Positions 34,511 through 45,650 of a DNA stretch of 64,000 nucleotides are shown here, one piece after another. The position numbers and the translations under genes are program-made. The stretch's first letter is position 1, and each line of letters opens with the position of its first letter. The notes beneath the pieces were generated by a model. It was not told where the DNA came from. It worked only from the letters and a program-made list of their open reading frames with translations, and searched no databases. Location: contig BSBN01000252.1 of NCBI GenBank assembly GCA_027924645.1, positions 868,001 through 932,000 of the forward strand, read 5' to 3'. This DNA comes from Cunninghamia lanceolata. Taxonomy: Eukaryota > Streptophyta > Pinopsida > Cupressales > Cupressaceae.

Positions 34511-35269
34511 AAAGTTCGAGCGGGAACAAATTTTATTTTAAATTTTTTCTTTAGAAGTTTTTCTAGCGCTCTCTAATTCATACTTCGTACGGCGTCGTAC
34601 ATGGCCGTACCATCCTCGGCTTTCACTCTCTGCACAAGCGCTTCGGCGGTCTTTTCTGTTCGGTGGTCATAATCTGGTCGCAAGTGTTTGACAACGTATA
34701 CTGTTCATTTTTGGTGGTTTGCAAGGCTTCAAAAACTGGCAGACTGCATATTGCCTTGATTGTTGTTAAGGTCGCGATTTGCTTCGGCCTTTCATCCTTG
34801 CCACAACATTTTTCACAGTGGTCATTGTTTGCCTTCATCGGCGGTTTTCCTTGTCCTTGGCGTTTGTTTTCTCTACGCTGGTTTGTCTATGGTCGCTGAG
34901 TTAAGGGTTGCTTCGGCGGCCATGCTCACTGCAGTCGCAGTTTTCTTGGCGGGTTCTTTGTTGCATTTGGTCGATGGTTTAAAGATCTACGCAGGTTCTT
35001 CATCAGTCGCCTTCGACTCTGATGGTTTGTTCCTTTGGTCGTCTTTGTGGTCGTTAGCACTTAAGCGCTTTGTAGCAACAGCCCATGGTCACATTTGAAC
35101 CAGCAGCTAGCGCCCAGCAGCTCCCAATCCCTAGCCGTGGTCATATCAATGACCGAGCACCCAGCCTTCAGCCCAGCGCTACGGATTTAAAGGGTTTGTG
35201 CCATCAGTTTGTACCAGTGCATCCAATCTTCAATTTACGTCATTTTTCATGCCTCAGAAAGCGTGAAGG

Positions 35270-35628
35270 ATGGCCTCTTTGTCCAACATTATGTTGGAAG
35301 GTAGTCAAAAATTCAACGGCCGCAACTACAACACCTGGAAGCAGCGTATGATGACCATATTTGAGTATCAGTGTCTTGACCAGATTGTTCTAGGCAAGTC
35401 TACACATCCTTCAACGACGGGTAAAGACCAGGAAAAATTTGATGAGCAGAATCGAGAAGCCGTGATGCTTATTAAATTGTCGGTCACCGATGATCAACTG
35501 CCTCAAGTACCCTCAGGCAAGACAGCTAAAGAAATCTAGGATCTTCTAAAAGATCTTCATGAAACATCCAACAAGAGCCGAGTGTTCTTTCTAAAGAACA
35601 TGTTCTCCATCATGATGGATGAGAAGAC
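35270..35628 (+). pseudogene. Copia B gag, N-terminal part
   Basis: The frame starts at an ATG at 35270 (MASLSNIMLEGSQKFNG) after a leader of about 0.76 kb. It carries the copia Gag opening with NYNTWKQRMMTIFEYQ. It is open to a TAG at 35537-35539 (AKEI, stop, D), where I infer an ancestral Trp; element C has the same TAG at the same codon. It continues with LLKDLHETSNKSRVFFLKN and MMDEKT, where element C inserted, duplicating AAGAC. Gag continues at 41146. Confidence 0.85.
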
Positions 35629-35826
35629 TATTACATAGGTAATTGGTAAATTGTTGGATGATATTAACAATGAGCGAATGCTCAATAAATAGATTACAGA
35701 ATGTACACGAATAGGCACAACTGCCAAGGATCGACACACGATCCAAGAAATCATTACAAGACCATTACACTTACACGGTACTGACCATTAACTAAAAATA
35801 GATGATTCTAGAAGAATATCTTAATA
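35629..35826 (-). repeat. 3' LTR of copia C (left on plus strand)
   Basis: 198 bp. The polypurine tract lies just outside it at 35827-35833 (GGAGGG read on the minus strand). It contains the short inverted repeat TGAGC/GCTCA at 35671-35684 next to a TATA-like ATTTATTG. Confidence 0.92.
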
Positions 35827-38800
35827 CCCTCCATTAATGGTCAATCTATTTACAACACCAAGAGACCCCCTGAATTTTACAAACTTGTCAGGACTCAAGG
35901 ACTTGGTGAGAATATCTGCTGTCTGATCCTTAGTTGGAACATACAGCAACTGAACTGTGTGGTCTTCAACCAGCGATCGGATGAAGTGACAATGTGTTTC
36001 GACGTGCTTGGTTCTCTCATGGAAGATCGGATTCTTGGCAAGTTTGAGAACTCCCTGATTGTCGCAGAACAGGGGAGTCGGTCTTGCTTGAGATAGTTGC
36101 ATATCTGCAAGCATCCGGCGAAGCCAAACTGCCTCACATGCTGCCTTCACTGCACCTCGATATTCAGCTTCTGTTGAGGAGAGTGCCATAGCCTGCTGTT
36201 TCTTTCTAGTCCATGTGACGGCACCGGATCCCAAACTGAACACATACCCAGAAGTGGATTTTCTGTCATCAATGGAACCTGCCCAATCTGAATCTGTGAA
36301 GCCGCGAAGGCTGGGATCGGAATTCCTTGTGTAAAGGATACCAAAGTCAGATGTACCCTTGACATACCGTAGCACATGCTTAGCCGCTACCCAATGATCA
36401 GCCTTGGGGGCTGTCAGAAATCTAGAGATGTAGCTGACTGCAAAACTGATGTCTGGTCTAGTAGCAGTTAAGTAGATAAGAGTCATAAGACTGCCTACTA
36501 GCTGTCTGAACAGAGACTCATCAACCACTGGTGAGTCGGACTTAGCTGACAGCTTAAGTCCCTTTTCCATAGGGGTGGAGGCGGGTTTGCAGTCTTGCAT
36601 TCGGAACTTATCCAGAAGACTGCGAGCATACTTTGACTGAGAGATGAAGATGCTATTCTGAGTTTGCCAAACCTCTACACCTAAACAATAGTGAGAAAGT
36701 CCCAAATCTGTCATATCAAAGGTGGTGCACAGGTGCTGTTTGAGTTGATCGATCAGGTGTGCCGAGCTGCCAGTAATAAGCAAGTCATCCACATAGACAA
36801 CAACTAACAAGATATCACTGCCAGTGTGTTTGATATACAGATTGGAGTCAGAGGGACTCCGCTGAAAGCCATGTTCTATGAGGTACTTGTCAATTTTGAT
36901 GTACCATGCTCTAGGAGCCTGCTTCAGGCCATAAAGTGCTTTGACCAGCCTACAGACTTTATGTTCTTGACCGGCAACCTTGAAACAGGAGGCTGCGTCA
37001 TGTAGACTTCCTGCAATTCACCGTTGAGGAATGCACTCTTCACATCCATCTGATGGACTTTCCATCCAAACTGGGTTGTTAAGGCAAGGACAAGCCGTAT
37101 GGTGCTCATCTTGGCTGTAGGAGCAAAAGTCTCCTCGTAGTCGATGCCTTCTTTCTATGAGAAACCCCGAGCAACAAGCCTTGCTTTGTACTTGTCCAGG
37201 GTTCCGTCAGCTTTGTACTTAACTTTATACACCCATTTGCAACTAATGGGTTTCTTCCCTGGAGGAAGATCTGAAAGGACCCAGGTGTGGTTCTTCTAAA
37301 GACTCTGGAGTTCTGAGTCCATCGCCATATCCCACTCTGGAATACCTTTAGCCTCTGAATAAGTCTAAGGCTCATAGACACTGTGCAAGTTGGCCATGAG
37401 AGCAAAATTGACTGTAGGCTGCTTTTTGCTCTTATTCCGAGAAGATCTACCCTCAACAAGTTCATCATCATGAAGATCGGCAATCGTCTTGAACCACCAT
37501 TTGGGACGACGGGTAGAGTGGCCAATAGCAGGTTCATTATCAGGTTCAACAGGAGGCTCTGGAACAGGTGCATCAGGAGGAGGTTCAACATCATCCTCAG
37601 GAATTTCAGGCTGAGACTCATCAGAATCTGAGTCTGAGAAATGATCAGCATCCCTCCCATCAGGTGGACCTAATGGAAGACGAACACCCAGGTCAGAAGC
37701 CTTCAAAGGCTGATCCTTGGACTGCTGCACAGAGGAGGGAGAGAAGAAAGGTCCTCGCTCTTCATCAAAAACCACATCACAACTAAAGATGAGATGGTCT
37801 GTCTCAATGTCAATTAGCCTATAGGCTTTGTGGTTATCGTTGTACCCTGTGAACATGAGTTTCTAACTCTTGGAATCCAGTTTGGAGCGCTTGGCATCTA
37901 GAATCCAAACATAAGTAAGAGAGCCAAAAACCTTCAAATGACTGACCCGCGGCTTGCGGCCAGTCCAAGCTTCTTCAGGAGTTTTATCCTTAACTGCATA
38001 GGTCGGAGACCCGTTAAGAAAATAAACTGCAGTAAAAACTGCTTCTGCCCAAAATTTCTTGGGAACACATCTATGCTCCATCATGGAACGGGCTAACTCA
38101 ATTATAATGCGGTTGCGCCACTCTACAACACTGTTCTGCTGAGGAGTGTAGGGTGTGGTCAATTGGCGTTTGATGCCATGTGTATCACAGAAGTTGGAGA
38201 ATGCATTTGAACAAAATTCCCCCCCATTATCTGACCTAAGAGTTACAATGGAACAACCAGACTCTTTTTCTACTAAGGCCTTAAACTTCTGAAAAACTGA
38301 AAATACATCTGATTTCTGTTTAAGAAAGTAAACCCACATTTTCCTACTGAAATCATCAACAAACAGTAAAAAATATGTGCATCCAGTAACAGAGGGAGTA
38401 TTCATAGGTCCACAAATATCAGCATGGACAAGTTGAAGTACCTTGGATGCACGCCAGGAGTCACCAGTCGGAAAAGGAGTGTGGTGTTGTTTGTCAGCTT
38501 GACAGGATCCGCAGACACCGAAGTGCTGAGACTGGATCTCAAGAAGCCCATCTACAAGGTGTTGCCGGGAGAGCTGGGACAGGTAGTGCACATTCAGGTG
38601 CCCATACCGCTGATGCCAGAGACTGGTGATGGAGGAGTTCCGAGCTGCGAGGGCTGATTCTGGAGGACCACCCGAATCCACAAGTCTGTACAGACCATGA
38701 TCCTCAATGCCAACAGCTACAGTGCATTTGGACAGTCGGTCAATGATAGAGCAATGATGAGTGCTGAAGACCACATCAAGGTGCGGAGAGTGTCGCATGA

Positions 38801-39164
38801 TCTAGCTAACTGAGAGTAGATTAAGTTCCATGCCAGGAACGTAATACACATTGAGGAATATGAGATTCCTCCCACCAAACTGGATCTGTACAGTGCCCTT
38901 GCCGACAACTGTGTACTCTTCACCACCACCGAAAATGAAAGAATCATGGAAAGGAGAGAGGTCGGTGAACCAATCACGTCTGTGAGTGAAATGTCGCGAG
39001 GCACCAAAATCGATGTACCAAGCCGAGGATTGGACATGGTCTGCTGGTCTTTTAGCCATGAAGGCGTAAAAGGCAGATTCTCTCTGCTCAGTGTGCTCTA
39101 CTGTGTTGGCCTTCAGCTGAGACCCTCCCTGCTTCTTCTGCTCAGAAGCCAGACGTGCCCAACA
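35821..39164 (-). pseudogene. Copia C pol: protease, integrase, RT, RNase H with recurrent TAG stops
   Basis: Protease reads WYIDFGASRHFTH, so DSGAS has become DFGAS. TAG follows NLLSVS, as in element A. Integrase (about 38500-37863) has Asp in VHADICGP, Asp in LRSDNGGEF and Glu in QQNSVVEWRN. TAG stops follow LDSKS, YEP, ELQSL and ARGFS; at LDSKS and GFS related copies show Gln CAG. A shift near 36990 breaks RT at YMTQPPVSR. The frame 36810-35821 is open from VVVYVDDLLITGSS through RNase H (SDWAGSIDDRKSTSGYVFS, STEAEYRGA, FCDNQGV) to GGY and TAA, whose last codons lie in the LTR. Confidence 0.9.
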
Positions 39165-39935
39165 GTCTTTCTTCAGATGTCCAAATTTGTGGCAATAGTT
39201 GCACTGCACATTTTTCTTCTTGCCATTATCAGAGGGTGGTGCTAAACCCCTTTGCTAATTCTGCTGAGAAAGCTGACTTTTGCCTTTATTCAGAGCCTAA
39301 AACTGGCCTGCAAAAGCCTGCTCTGAAGAGGACGAAGAATCACTACTACCAAACTATTGTTTCCAGCGATCCTGTTGTAGGAGGATAGTACAGAGTTCTG
39401 GAAACTTCAGATCAACATTAGCTGATGTAATGTTGAGAGTCTCGATGAAGTGTTCATAGGACTTAAGTAGACTTTTCAAAGTGATCACAACCAGGTCTTC
39501 TTCCTCCATTTTCCGACCAATAGCCTCCAGCTGATCTCGGATCTCCTAGATTTTGTTCAGGTGTGTCTGTAAAGAGGTCTTCTCATCCATCATGATAGAA
39601 AACAATATATTTTTCAGGAAGAACGCACAGCTCTTGTCGGAGGTTTCATGCATACCCTTCAAATGATCCTAAATCTCCTTGGCTGTTTTTCCAGCCGGAA
39701 TCTGGGGTAGCTGATCATCGGTGACTAAAAGCTTAATCAGCATGACAGCTTCATGGTTCTGCTCATCAAACTTGTCCTGGTCTTTTCCGGCTGTTGTGGG
39801 ACGAGTAGCAGTACCCAAAATCATTTGATCGAGGCAGCGATATTCAAAGATTGTCATCATTCACTGCTTCCAGGTATTATAATTTTTGCCATTAAATCGC
39901 TGACTGCCTTCCAACATGATGTTCAAACTCGCCAT
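39165..39935 (-). pseudogene. Copia C gag with zinc knuckle and several stops
   Basis: The ATG is at 39935 (MASLNIMLEGSQRFNGKN). The frame is closed by TGA after NTWKQ, where B has Arg; by TAG after AKEI, the same site as in B; by TAG after LNKI; by TAG after QDRWKQ, where B has Gln; and by TAG after AGQF, where B has Gln. The zinc knuckle CNYCHKFGHLKKDC is intact (C-X2-C-X4-H-X4-C). Upstream, the leader also has a long open frame that is probably not translated. Confidence 0.85.
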
Positions 39936-40915
39936 CTTGCACGCTTTTCGAGACACAAAAAATGAGGCACTGGGAAGAGGCGGGATACACTGAACCAGAA
40001 GCACAAAGTCCAATGCACAGAGGCAGGTACAGGAACAGATTTCAAGACAAGCTCGCTGGCACAAATTTTGAGGCACGAATTTCGAGGTAGTCGAAAAGTT
40101 CTGAAGGCAACCCAGAAAAGCTCTCGAAAAACCCACCAAGAATCTGCAATCGAAAAAAATTTCCAACTTGATCCAGAGGGTCAAAACCCTAGTCAAAAAA
40201 CCGCAGAACCCTAGGCGGCCATGGCAGCCATGAATCGATCAAAGATGCGCAGGTGCATACTGTAGATTGGAAACCTTCGAACCAGGATTGAAAAACGTTA
40301 TCAAAAAGCATTGAAAAAAAACCACAGGAATCCACAGGGAAGGCACAGCCAAAAATCGTGATTCCAGATAGGGCAAAAACGCGACCAGAAAGGGTCGTGG
40401 TCAGGAACACGCAGTCACACCAGGGATTATAGGGACCGATCCAAGCGTGTATCCAATGACGATTCCGTTCCAACTGTGTTGGTCGCACAAACAACTCCAA
40501 CACACAAATCCATTCAGAGGGTTTCAGACGGCGCCAACCAAAACGTGACCCCAGACGGCTGTGCAGGGACCACAACCACGACCATAAACAATGATGCCAA
40601 CAACCACGAAAATCTGCCAAAAAAACGCCAGCCGAGAAAAATCGCAGCCCAAGACACCCGATTAGCAGAAAAAAACCACAATACTGCAAAAGAAAACATG
40701 ATTTTTCAAAGCAAACACCTCCACGAAATTCAAAAAAACAATAACCATTGATTTGGAAGAGTTTAAGGAAGTCACTAAAACCAGAAGAAAATCTTCACTG
40801 AAAAAAAAATTGAACCGTGCTCTAAATCCGCCCAGGAGCTCTAAAGAAGAATTGCTTATTTCGAAAAAAAACTAAATAATTTCAAAAAAAACGAAATTAT
40901 ATTTTCGAAGAAATG

Positions 40916-40927
40916 GCTCTGATACCA
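40916..40927 (-). promoter_or_regulatory. Primer-binding site of copia C
   Basis: On the minus strand, TGGTATCAGAGC follows the 5' LTR without a gap. Perfect match to the initiator-Met tRNA primer site. Confidence 0.92.
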
Positions 40928-41140
40928 TATTACACAGGTAATTGGTAAATTGTTGGATGATATTAACAATGAGCGAATGCTCAATAAATAGATTACAGAA
41001 TGTACACGAATAGGCACGTTTCTATATTTAGAAACTGTCAAGGATCGACACACGATCCAAGAAATCATTACAAGACCGTTACACTTACACGGTACTGACC
41101 ATTAACTAAAAATAGATGATTCTAGAAGAATATCTTAATA
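40928..41140 (-). repeat. 5' LTR of copia C (right on plus strand)
   Basis: 213 bp; carries a 15-bp segment (GTTTCTATATTTAGA region, about 41019) absent from the other LTR. The primer-binding site TGGTATCAGAGC lies directly inside it at 40927-40916 on the minus strand. Confidence 0.92.
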
Positions 41141-41145
41141 AAGAC

Positions 41146-41537
41146 AACTCTGCAGGAGCACTTGACAAAAATCAAGGACATTTGTGATCAATTGGAGGCA
41201 ATTGGTCGGAAGATAGAGGAGGAAGATATGGTAGTCATCACTCTAAAGAGCCTACCAAAGTCTTATGAGCACTTTATTGAGACGCTCAACATTACCTCAA
41301 CTAATGTTGACTTGAAGTTTCCAGAGCTTTGCACCAAACTTCTACAGCAAGATCGATGGAGACAGCAGTTTCGGTAGCGGTGCTAGTTCATCCTCCACGA
41401 AACAGGCACTTACTGCCAAGACATTTCAGAAGAATAAGGGCAAAAATCAGCCCTCTCAGCAAACCAGCCAAGGTCAATCCCAGGACACTTCCAAGAAGAA
41501 GAATATTCAATGCAACTATTGCCTCAAGTATGGTCAC
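41146..41537 (+). pseudogene. Copia B gag, C-terminal part with zinc knuckle
   Basis: Gag resumes right after element C with TTLQEHLTKIKDICDQLEAI and runs to QQDRWRQ. A small shift at about 41370 moves the frame to FGSGASSSSTKQALTAK and QNKGKNQPSQ-type Gln-rich sequence. The CCHC knuckle CNYCLKYGHMKKDC is intact near 41511-41555. Joining 35628 to 41146 after removing one AAGAC copy restores the frame, which shows that C interrupted a formerly continuous gag. Confidence 0.85.
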
Positions 41538-42122
41538 ATGAAGAAAGATTGCCGGAAACGCTTGGCTTCTGAACAATCCAAGCAAGGAGAACCTAAACCT
41601 AAAGCCCATGTTGTAGAGCACACTGAGCAGAAGGAGTCTGCTTTCTATGCCTTTATGGCCAAGAGACCAGCAGATCATGTTAAATCCTCTACTTGGTATA
41701 TTGATTCAAGTGCATCTCGGCATTTCACTCATCGTAGAGATTGGTTCACTGAGTACACACCATTCAGAGATTCTGTTATCTTTGGAGGAGGCGAAGAGTA
41801 TACTGTTGTCAGAGAGGGCAACGTGCAAATTCAATCTGGCGAGAGAAATTTAATATTTCTCAATGTATACTTGGTACCTGGCATGGAGTTGAATCTTCTT
41901 TCAGTTAGTCAGATCATGCGTCACTCTCCTCAGCTAGATATTGTTTTCAGTTTGCATGCATGCAACATTGTTGATAGAGAGACTCGCATTACAGTTGCTA
42001 AGGGACTTGAGGATCATGGTCTGTATAGACTTGTTGACTCAGGTGATTCTCAAGAGCACGCTATGGCAGCCAGAAGTACTTCCATCAGCAATCTCTAGCA
42101 TCAACGTTATGGGCATCTGAAT
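41538..42122 (+). pseudogene. Copia B protease and start of GAG-pre-integrase
   Basis: The frame gives FYAFMAKRPADHV and the active site WYIDSSASRHFTH, with Gly to Ser in the DSGAS motif. It reads through NLLSVSQIM with an intact CAG where A and C have TAG. It ends at a TAG after SISNL at about 42098, where A has LWHQRYGH, so a Trp codon has become a stop. The region is otherwise collinear with A and C. Confidence 0.85.
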
Positions 42123-43232
42123 ATGCTTTATCTCTCTCAGTTATCTAGAGATGATTTGGTTGGTGGTCTACCTGCGATTCAAACTTGGAATCATGGAGTA
42201 TGCAAGGCTTGTCAGGTTGGAAAGCAACATAGGACTCCTTTCTCAAATGGTGACACATGGAGAGCTTCCAAGGTATTACAATTGGTTCACCCTGATGTAT
42301 GTGGACCAATGAACACTCCTTCAGTTACTGGGTGCAGGTATTTTCTGTTATTTGTTGATGATTTTAGTAGAAGAACGTGGGTGTATTTTCTTAAAAACAA
42401 ATTAGAGGCGTTCAGTATATTTCAGCAGTTTAAGGCCTTAGTTGAGAAAGAGTCAAGCTCTCAGATAGTCACTCTTAGGTCTGATAATGGGGGGGAGTTT
42501 TGTTCTTCTGACTTCTCCAATTTCTGTGCTGCACATGGCATTAAGCACCAACTTACCACACCTTACACCCCTCAGCAGAATGGTGTCATTAAGCGTCAGA
42601 ATCGCACCATTACTGAAATGGCTCGTTCTATGCTGGAGCATAGAAATGTCCCTAAGAAGTTTTGGGCTGAAGCAGTCTACACTGCAATTTATCTTCTGAA
42701 CCGGTCTCCTACTTATGCCGTTAAGAAGATGACTCTTGAAGAACCCTGGTCTAGACGCAAGCCTAAGGTCAATCACTTGAAAGTCTTCGGCTCTATTGCT
42801 CATGTATGGATTCCAGATGCCAAGCGCACCAAGCTGAATTCCAAGAGCCAGAAACTAATGTTCACTGATTACAGTGATAATCATAAGGCATATAGGCTGA
42901 TTGATGTAGATACAGATCGTCTCATCTTCAATCGTGATGTTGTGGTTGATGAAGCTAGTGGGCCCTTTTATATGTCTTCTCCTACTGTGAGCCTTGAGGA
43001 TCAGCCTCTGAAGGCTTCTAATTTGGGTGTTCGTCTTCCCCTAGCACCACTTGATAGTTCAAAATTTCAAATGTTCAAAGAGATAGCTGTAATATTGACT
43101 GTGATAGTTGAATGTTTGACTGTAGCTGTTGAAATGTTGACTGTCACAGCTGAGATGTTGACTGTGACAGTTGAGATGTTGACTGTAATGGTTGAAAAGT
43201 TAGGTGAGATGGTTAGAGAAGTTGGAATATAG
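42123..43232 (+). pseudogene. Copia B integrase with E-to-K change, fused to a heptad repeat
   Basis: The first 310 codons are pre-integrase and integrase. The finger is GVCKACQVGKQH; the core has Asp in VHPDVCGP, Asp in LRSDNGGEF, and VIKRQNR where A has VIERRN. The third catalytic acid (Glu) is therefore Lys, and the enzyme should be dead. Homology ends at about 43055 (PLAPLD). The same open frame continues through an unrelated 21-bp tandem repeat that encodes a seven-residue unit close to EMLTVTV, and stops at TAG at about 43232. Confidence 0.88.
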
Positions 43233-43450
43233 GTTGACTGTGATGTACTTTGAAGTTAGACTATTGTATCACAACTGTTGACTGTTTTGTAAGAGATGTT
43301 GACTTTCATGGTGGAAAAGTTGGGTGAGATGGTTAGAAAAGTTGACTGTAGTCAACATAGGCTGACTGTGGTGTACCTTGAAGGTACACTATTGTATCAT
43401 AAAGGTTGGTTGTGTTGTACCATAGAGGTTGGTTGTGTTGTACCATAGAG
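43095..43450. repeat. 21-bp tandem repeat and decaying GTTGACTGT array
   Basis: TTGACTGT starts at 43095, 43116, 43137, 43158 and 43179, an exact 21-bp period over five units. Less regular copies of GTTGACTGT and GGTTGGTTGTGTTGTACC continue to about 43450. The first five units are in frame with the truncated integrase ORF. Confidence 0.85.
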
Positions 43451-45650
43451 GTTGACTGTGTTCCACTAAGAATTGAGTTCTGCTAGGTGGCTAAGGTACC
43501 TTGTATAAAGGATCCATGTTTCTTGTATGGACTAAATGATGCCATTTTTAAGGACTGACTCTTCTATATTGAGGAGTTCCGTAAACTGGAATGGTAAGCA
43601 TCTTCCTTTGGATCTGTTGTGTCTAATTAGTGTCTTTAGTTAATGAGATCTTCTTCTGGAATCTGTAATTTTAAGAGTTAATGAGTGGTGATCTAAAAAC
43701 CATTGGAGGATGACTGTTAAGACTAGTTGAATTGGCCTTATGTTGGAGAAACGTTGACAGTGAAACTTAACTCTAACTTTGACAAACCCCTTTAATGGTA
43801 GACTCTTTATAGACTGTGTTAGTAAAAACTTGTTGAATGGGCATTATCAATTGTTTGACTTCTCTTAACTAAATGACTGCTGCATGCAATTAATGTATTT
43901 CATTATGTTGCTTATGTACCTGGAAGGTTCATGTGCATACTTGTGTAAGGATTGGGAAGATATGTCTTGCCAGTGTGAGACTGATACTTGAGGGCCAATG
44001 TTGAGCTCTTTATGGCTACTCCACTGCTCAGAGGCATGTTCAGATGCTGTGTTTTACCCTCATAGAATCTAAACAGCCTCCCAACACTGGGGTGTCCTTG
44101 GTTATTGAAGGGTGTAGAGTTTTGTTGCAATCTGTTGTCCTATGAACTGTGATGCTATGAATGGTACTTGCTTATCTCTTTTCCTTTTAGTTTATGATTC
44201 TTGCTTCTGAAGGATAACCTTTTAGGAGCTATGAATTAATGAAGTCGTTGGGTCAGAGGGAGAACTCTTTGAATACAGCATAGCTGAGGACTATGAGTTT
44301 TCTAGTCTCGACTAAGAGCTGTTGGGGTAAGGGCTGAATATCGATCCAGCTACTTTCTTCATATTATCCCCAATTACTAAGATGCTATCTAGATGGAATG
44401 GATTAGTAGTCAGTAAGTGTGTTGAGGTGAAAAGTTGTAGCTAAATTTTGTGTAAAACAATGCTAATAGAATAGCTATTAGAGATGATTATTTGGTCTAA
44501 CATGCCTTAGGACAATGGGCATGGTAGTTAGGAAAGAACCCCTACATGTTTGACCAGTAAGGATCCAAAGAGTAGTAGTATGGACATAGGAATATGGATC
44601 AAAACTTTATGATACATGGAAGCATTCAGAAGTAATTGGCACAACAATATGTCTACACCTAGGAATAAGTAAGGGAGCACATGGTACAGGTTGGGGTTTA
44701 GCCTCAGATCGTCATTTGCCTGCTTCTCCTTAGGTGCACACCAAACAAGTAAATCCTATAACCCAACTTAAGATATGCATATCATGCTCTTTTAGATACA
44801 TCCGGAGTTGTAGGAAGGGGTACTCTGCAGAAGATAGAGATGCCATGGGCAGTGCCAAGGCTAACCAGGGAGTTGTCAGGAAGTCGGCTGGGCCTAAGCC
44901 AATTGATTGAAAGAGGAACAGATCTCAGATAGTTGGAAACTTACAACAGGCAATGTGATAGCAGTTGGAGCCCTTATAGAGAGTACTTTGGGTTCAAAGG
45001 CTGGTGATTCATTATTTTATGTTTGTGTACCATTGTGCTTGGGAGTGTTTACTATTGCATCGCTTATTGAGTTGGACTTGGTAGATAGCATATTTTGTTG
45101 TTAATTAACAAGCCCTATTGGATATATGGTACCTTCTGTTTGCTGTCATGTTGATACTATATTGCATTGTGCACATGAGATTTGATCATTGGATTTATGG
45201 GATTCGTTTGAGCCTTCTGGGAAGGTATAGCATTGGTTGGGTTAGATAGGGATTTCCAACATTGGAAGTGGTCATTGGGTCTCGTCACCATCCTTGGGAA
45301 TTTCTTCTTATTGAACTGGATCAGCACTGCAATGTATGACTGAAGCAAAGAATTAAATATCTTGTATCTATGACAGGCCTTGGGTCCTGTTTTAACTTAT
45401 TGTGATGTAATTATTTTGGGCAGATTTCTGTCAATATGTATTTGTGTACCTCAGACTGATGTAATCTATATATGTAACATGTTTTTATGATTTTAATGGA
45501 ATGTAAAAATAGTATTTGGTTTACAGCACCTAATGATATGATTTACCTTGAGTTATGTGCTATTGCATTAGTTTTTTAATGGAAATTTAATGCTAATGAT
45601 TGCATGTTTAAGGGATTAAAAAAATAAATGCTTACCAAAAAATTGGGGCT
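43451..45650. other. Unassigned, no gene recognised
   Basis: About 2.2 kb with only short open frames. The longest plausible one, 44907-45104, has a hydrophobic C-terminal half but no recognisable family. Its left part continues the GTTGACTGT repeat, so the whole block may be a long terminal repeat or leader of an unknown element. No terminus, primer-binding site or target duplication was found to prove that. Confidence 0.4.

Larger units (their letters stand above)
35629..41140 (-). mobile_element. Copia retrotransposon C, nested in gag of B, minus strand
   Basis: A 5.5-kb element with LTRs of 198 bp (35629-35826) and 213 bp (40928-41140). The target-site duplication AAGAC lies at 35624-35628 and 41141-41145 and falls within the gag frame of B. 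On the minus strand its LTRs start TATTAAGATATTC and end TAATA, so the termini are TA..TA. The LTRs differ by 3 substitutions and one 15-bp indel. Primer-binding site, leader, gag, protease, integrase, RT and RNase H are all present in order, yet the coding region has about ten in-frame stops and at least one frameshift. Confidence 0.95.
34302..43055 (+). mobile_element. Copia retrotransposon B, split by element C and 3'-truncated
   Basis: It has a 5' LTR (34302-34498), a primer-binding site, a leader, and gag interrupted at 35628 by element C. The frame resumes at 41146 and continues through zinc knuckle, protease and integrase, and homology stops at about 43055. RT, RNase H and the 3' LTR are absent. 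It belongs to the same lineage as A, C and D: the gag starts MASLSNIMLEGSQKFNG and the LTR starts TATTAA. Beyond 43055 the sequence changes abruptly to a GTTGACTGT-rich repeat. Confidence 0.9.

Noticed and set aside
40189..40689. 166-codon minus-strand ORF
   Set aside because: It lies in the untranslated leader of element C, upstream of the gag ATG, and resembles no protein.
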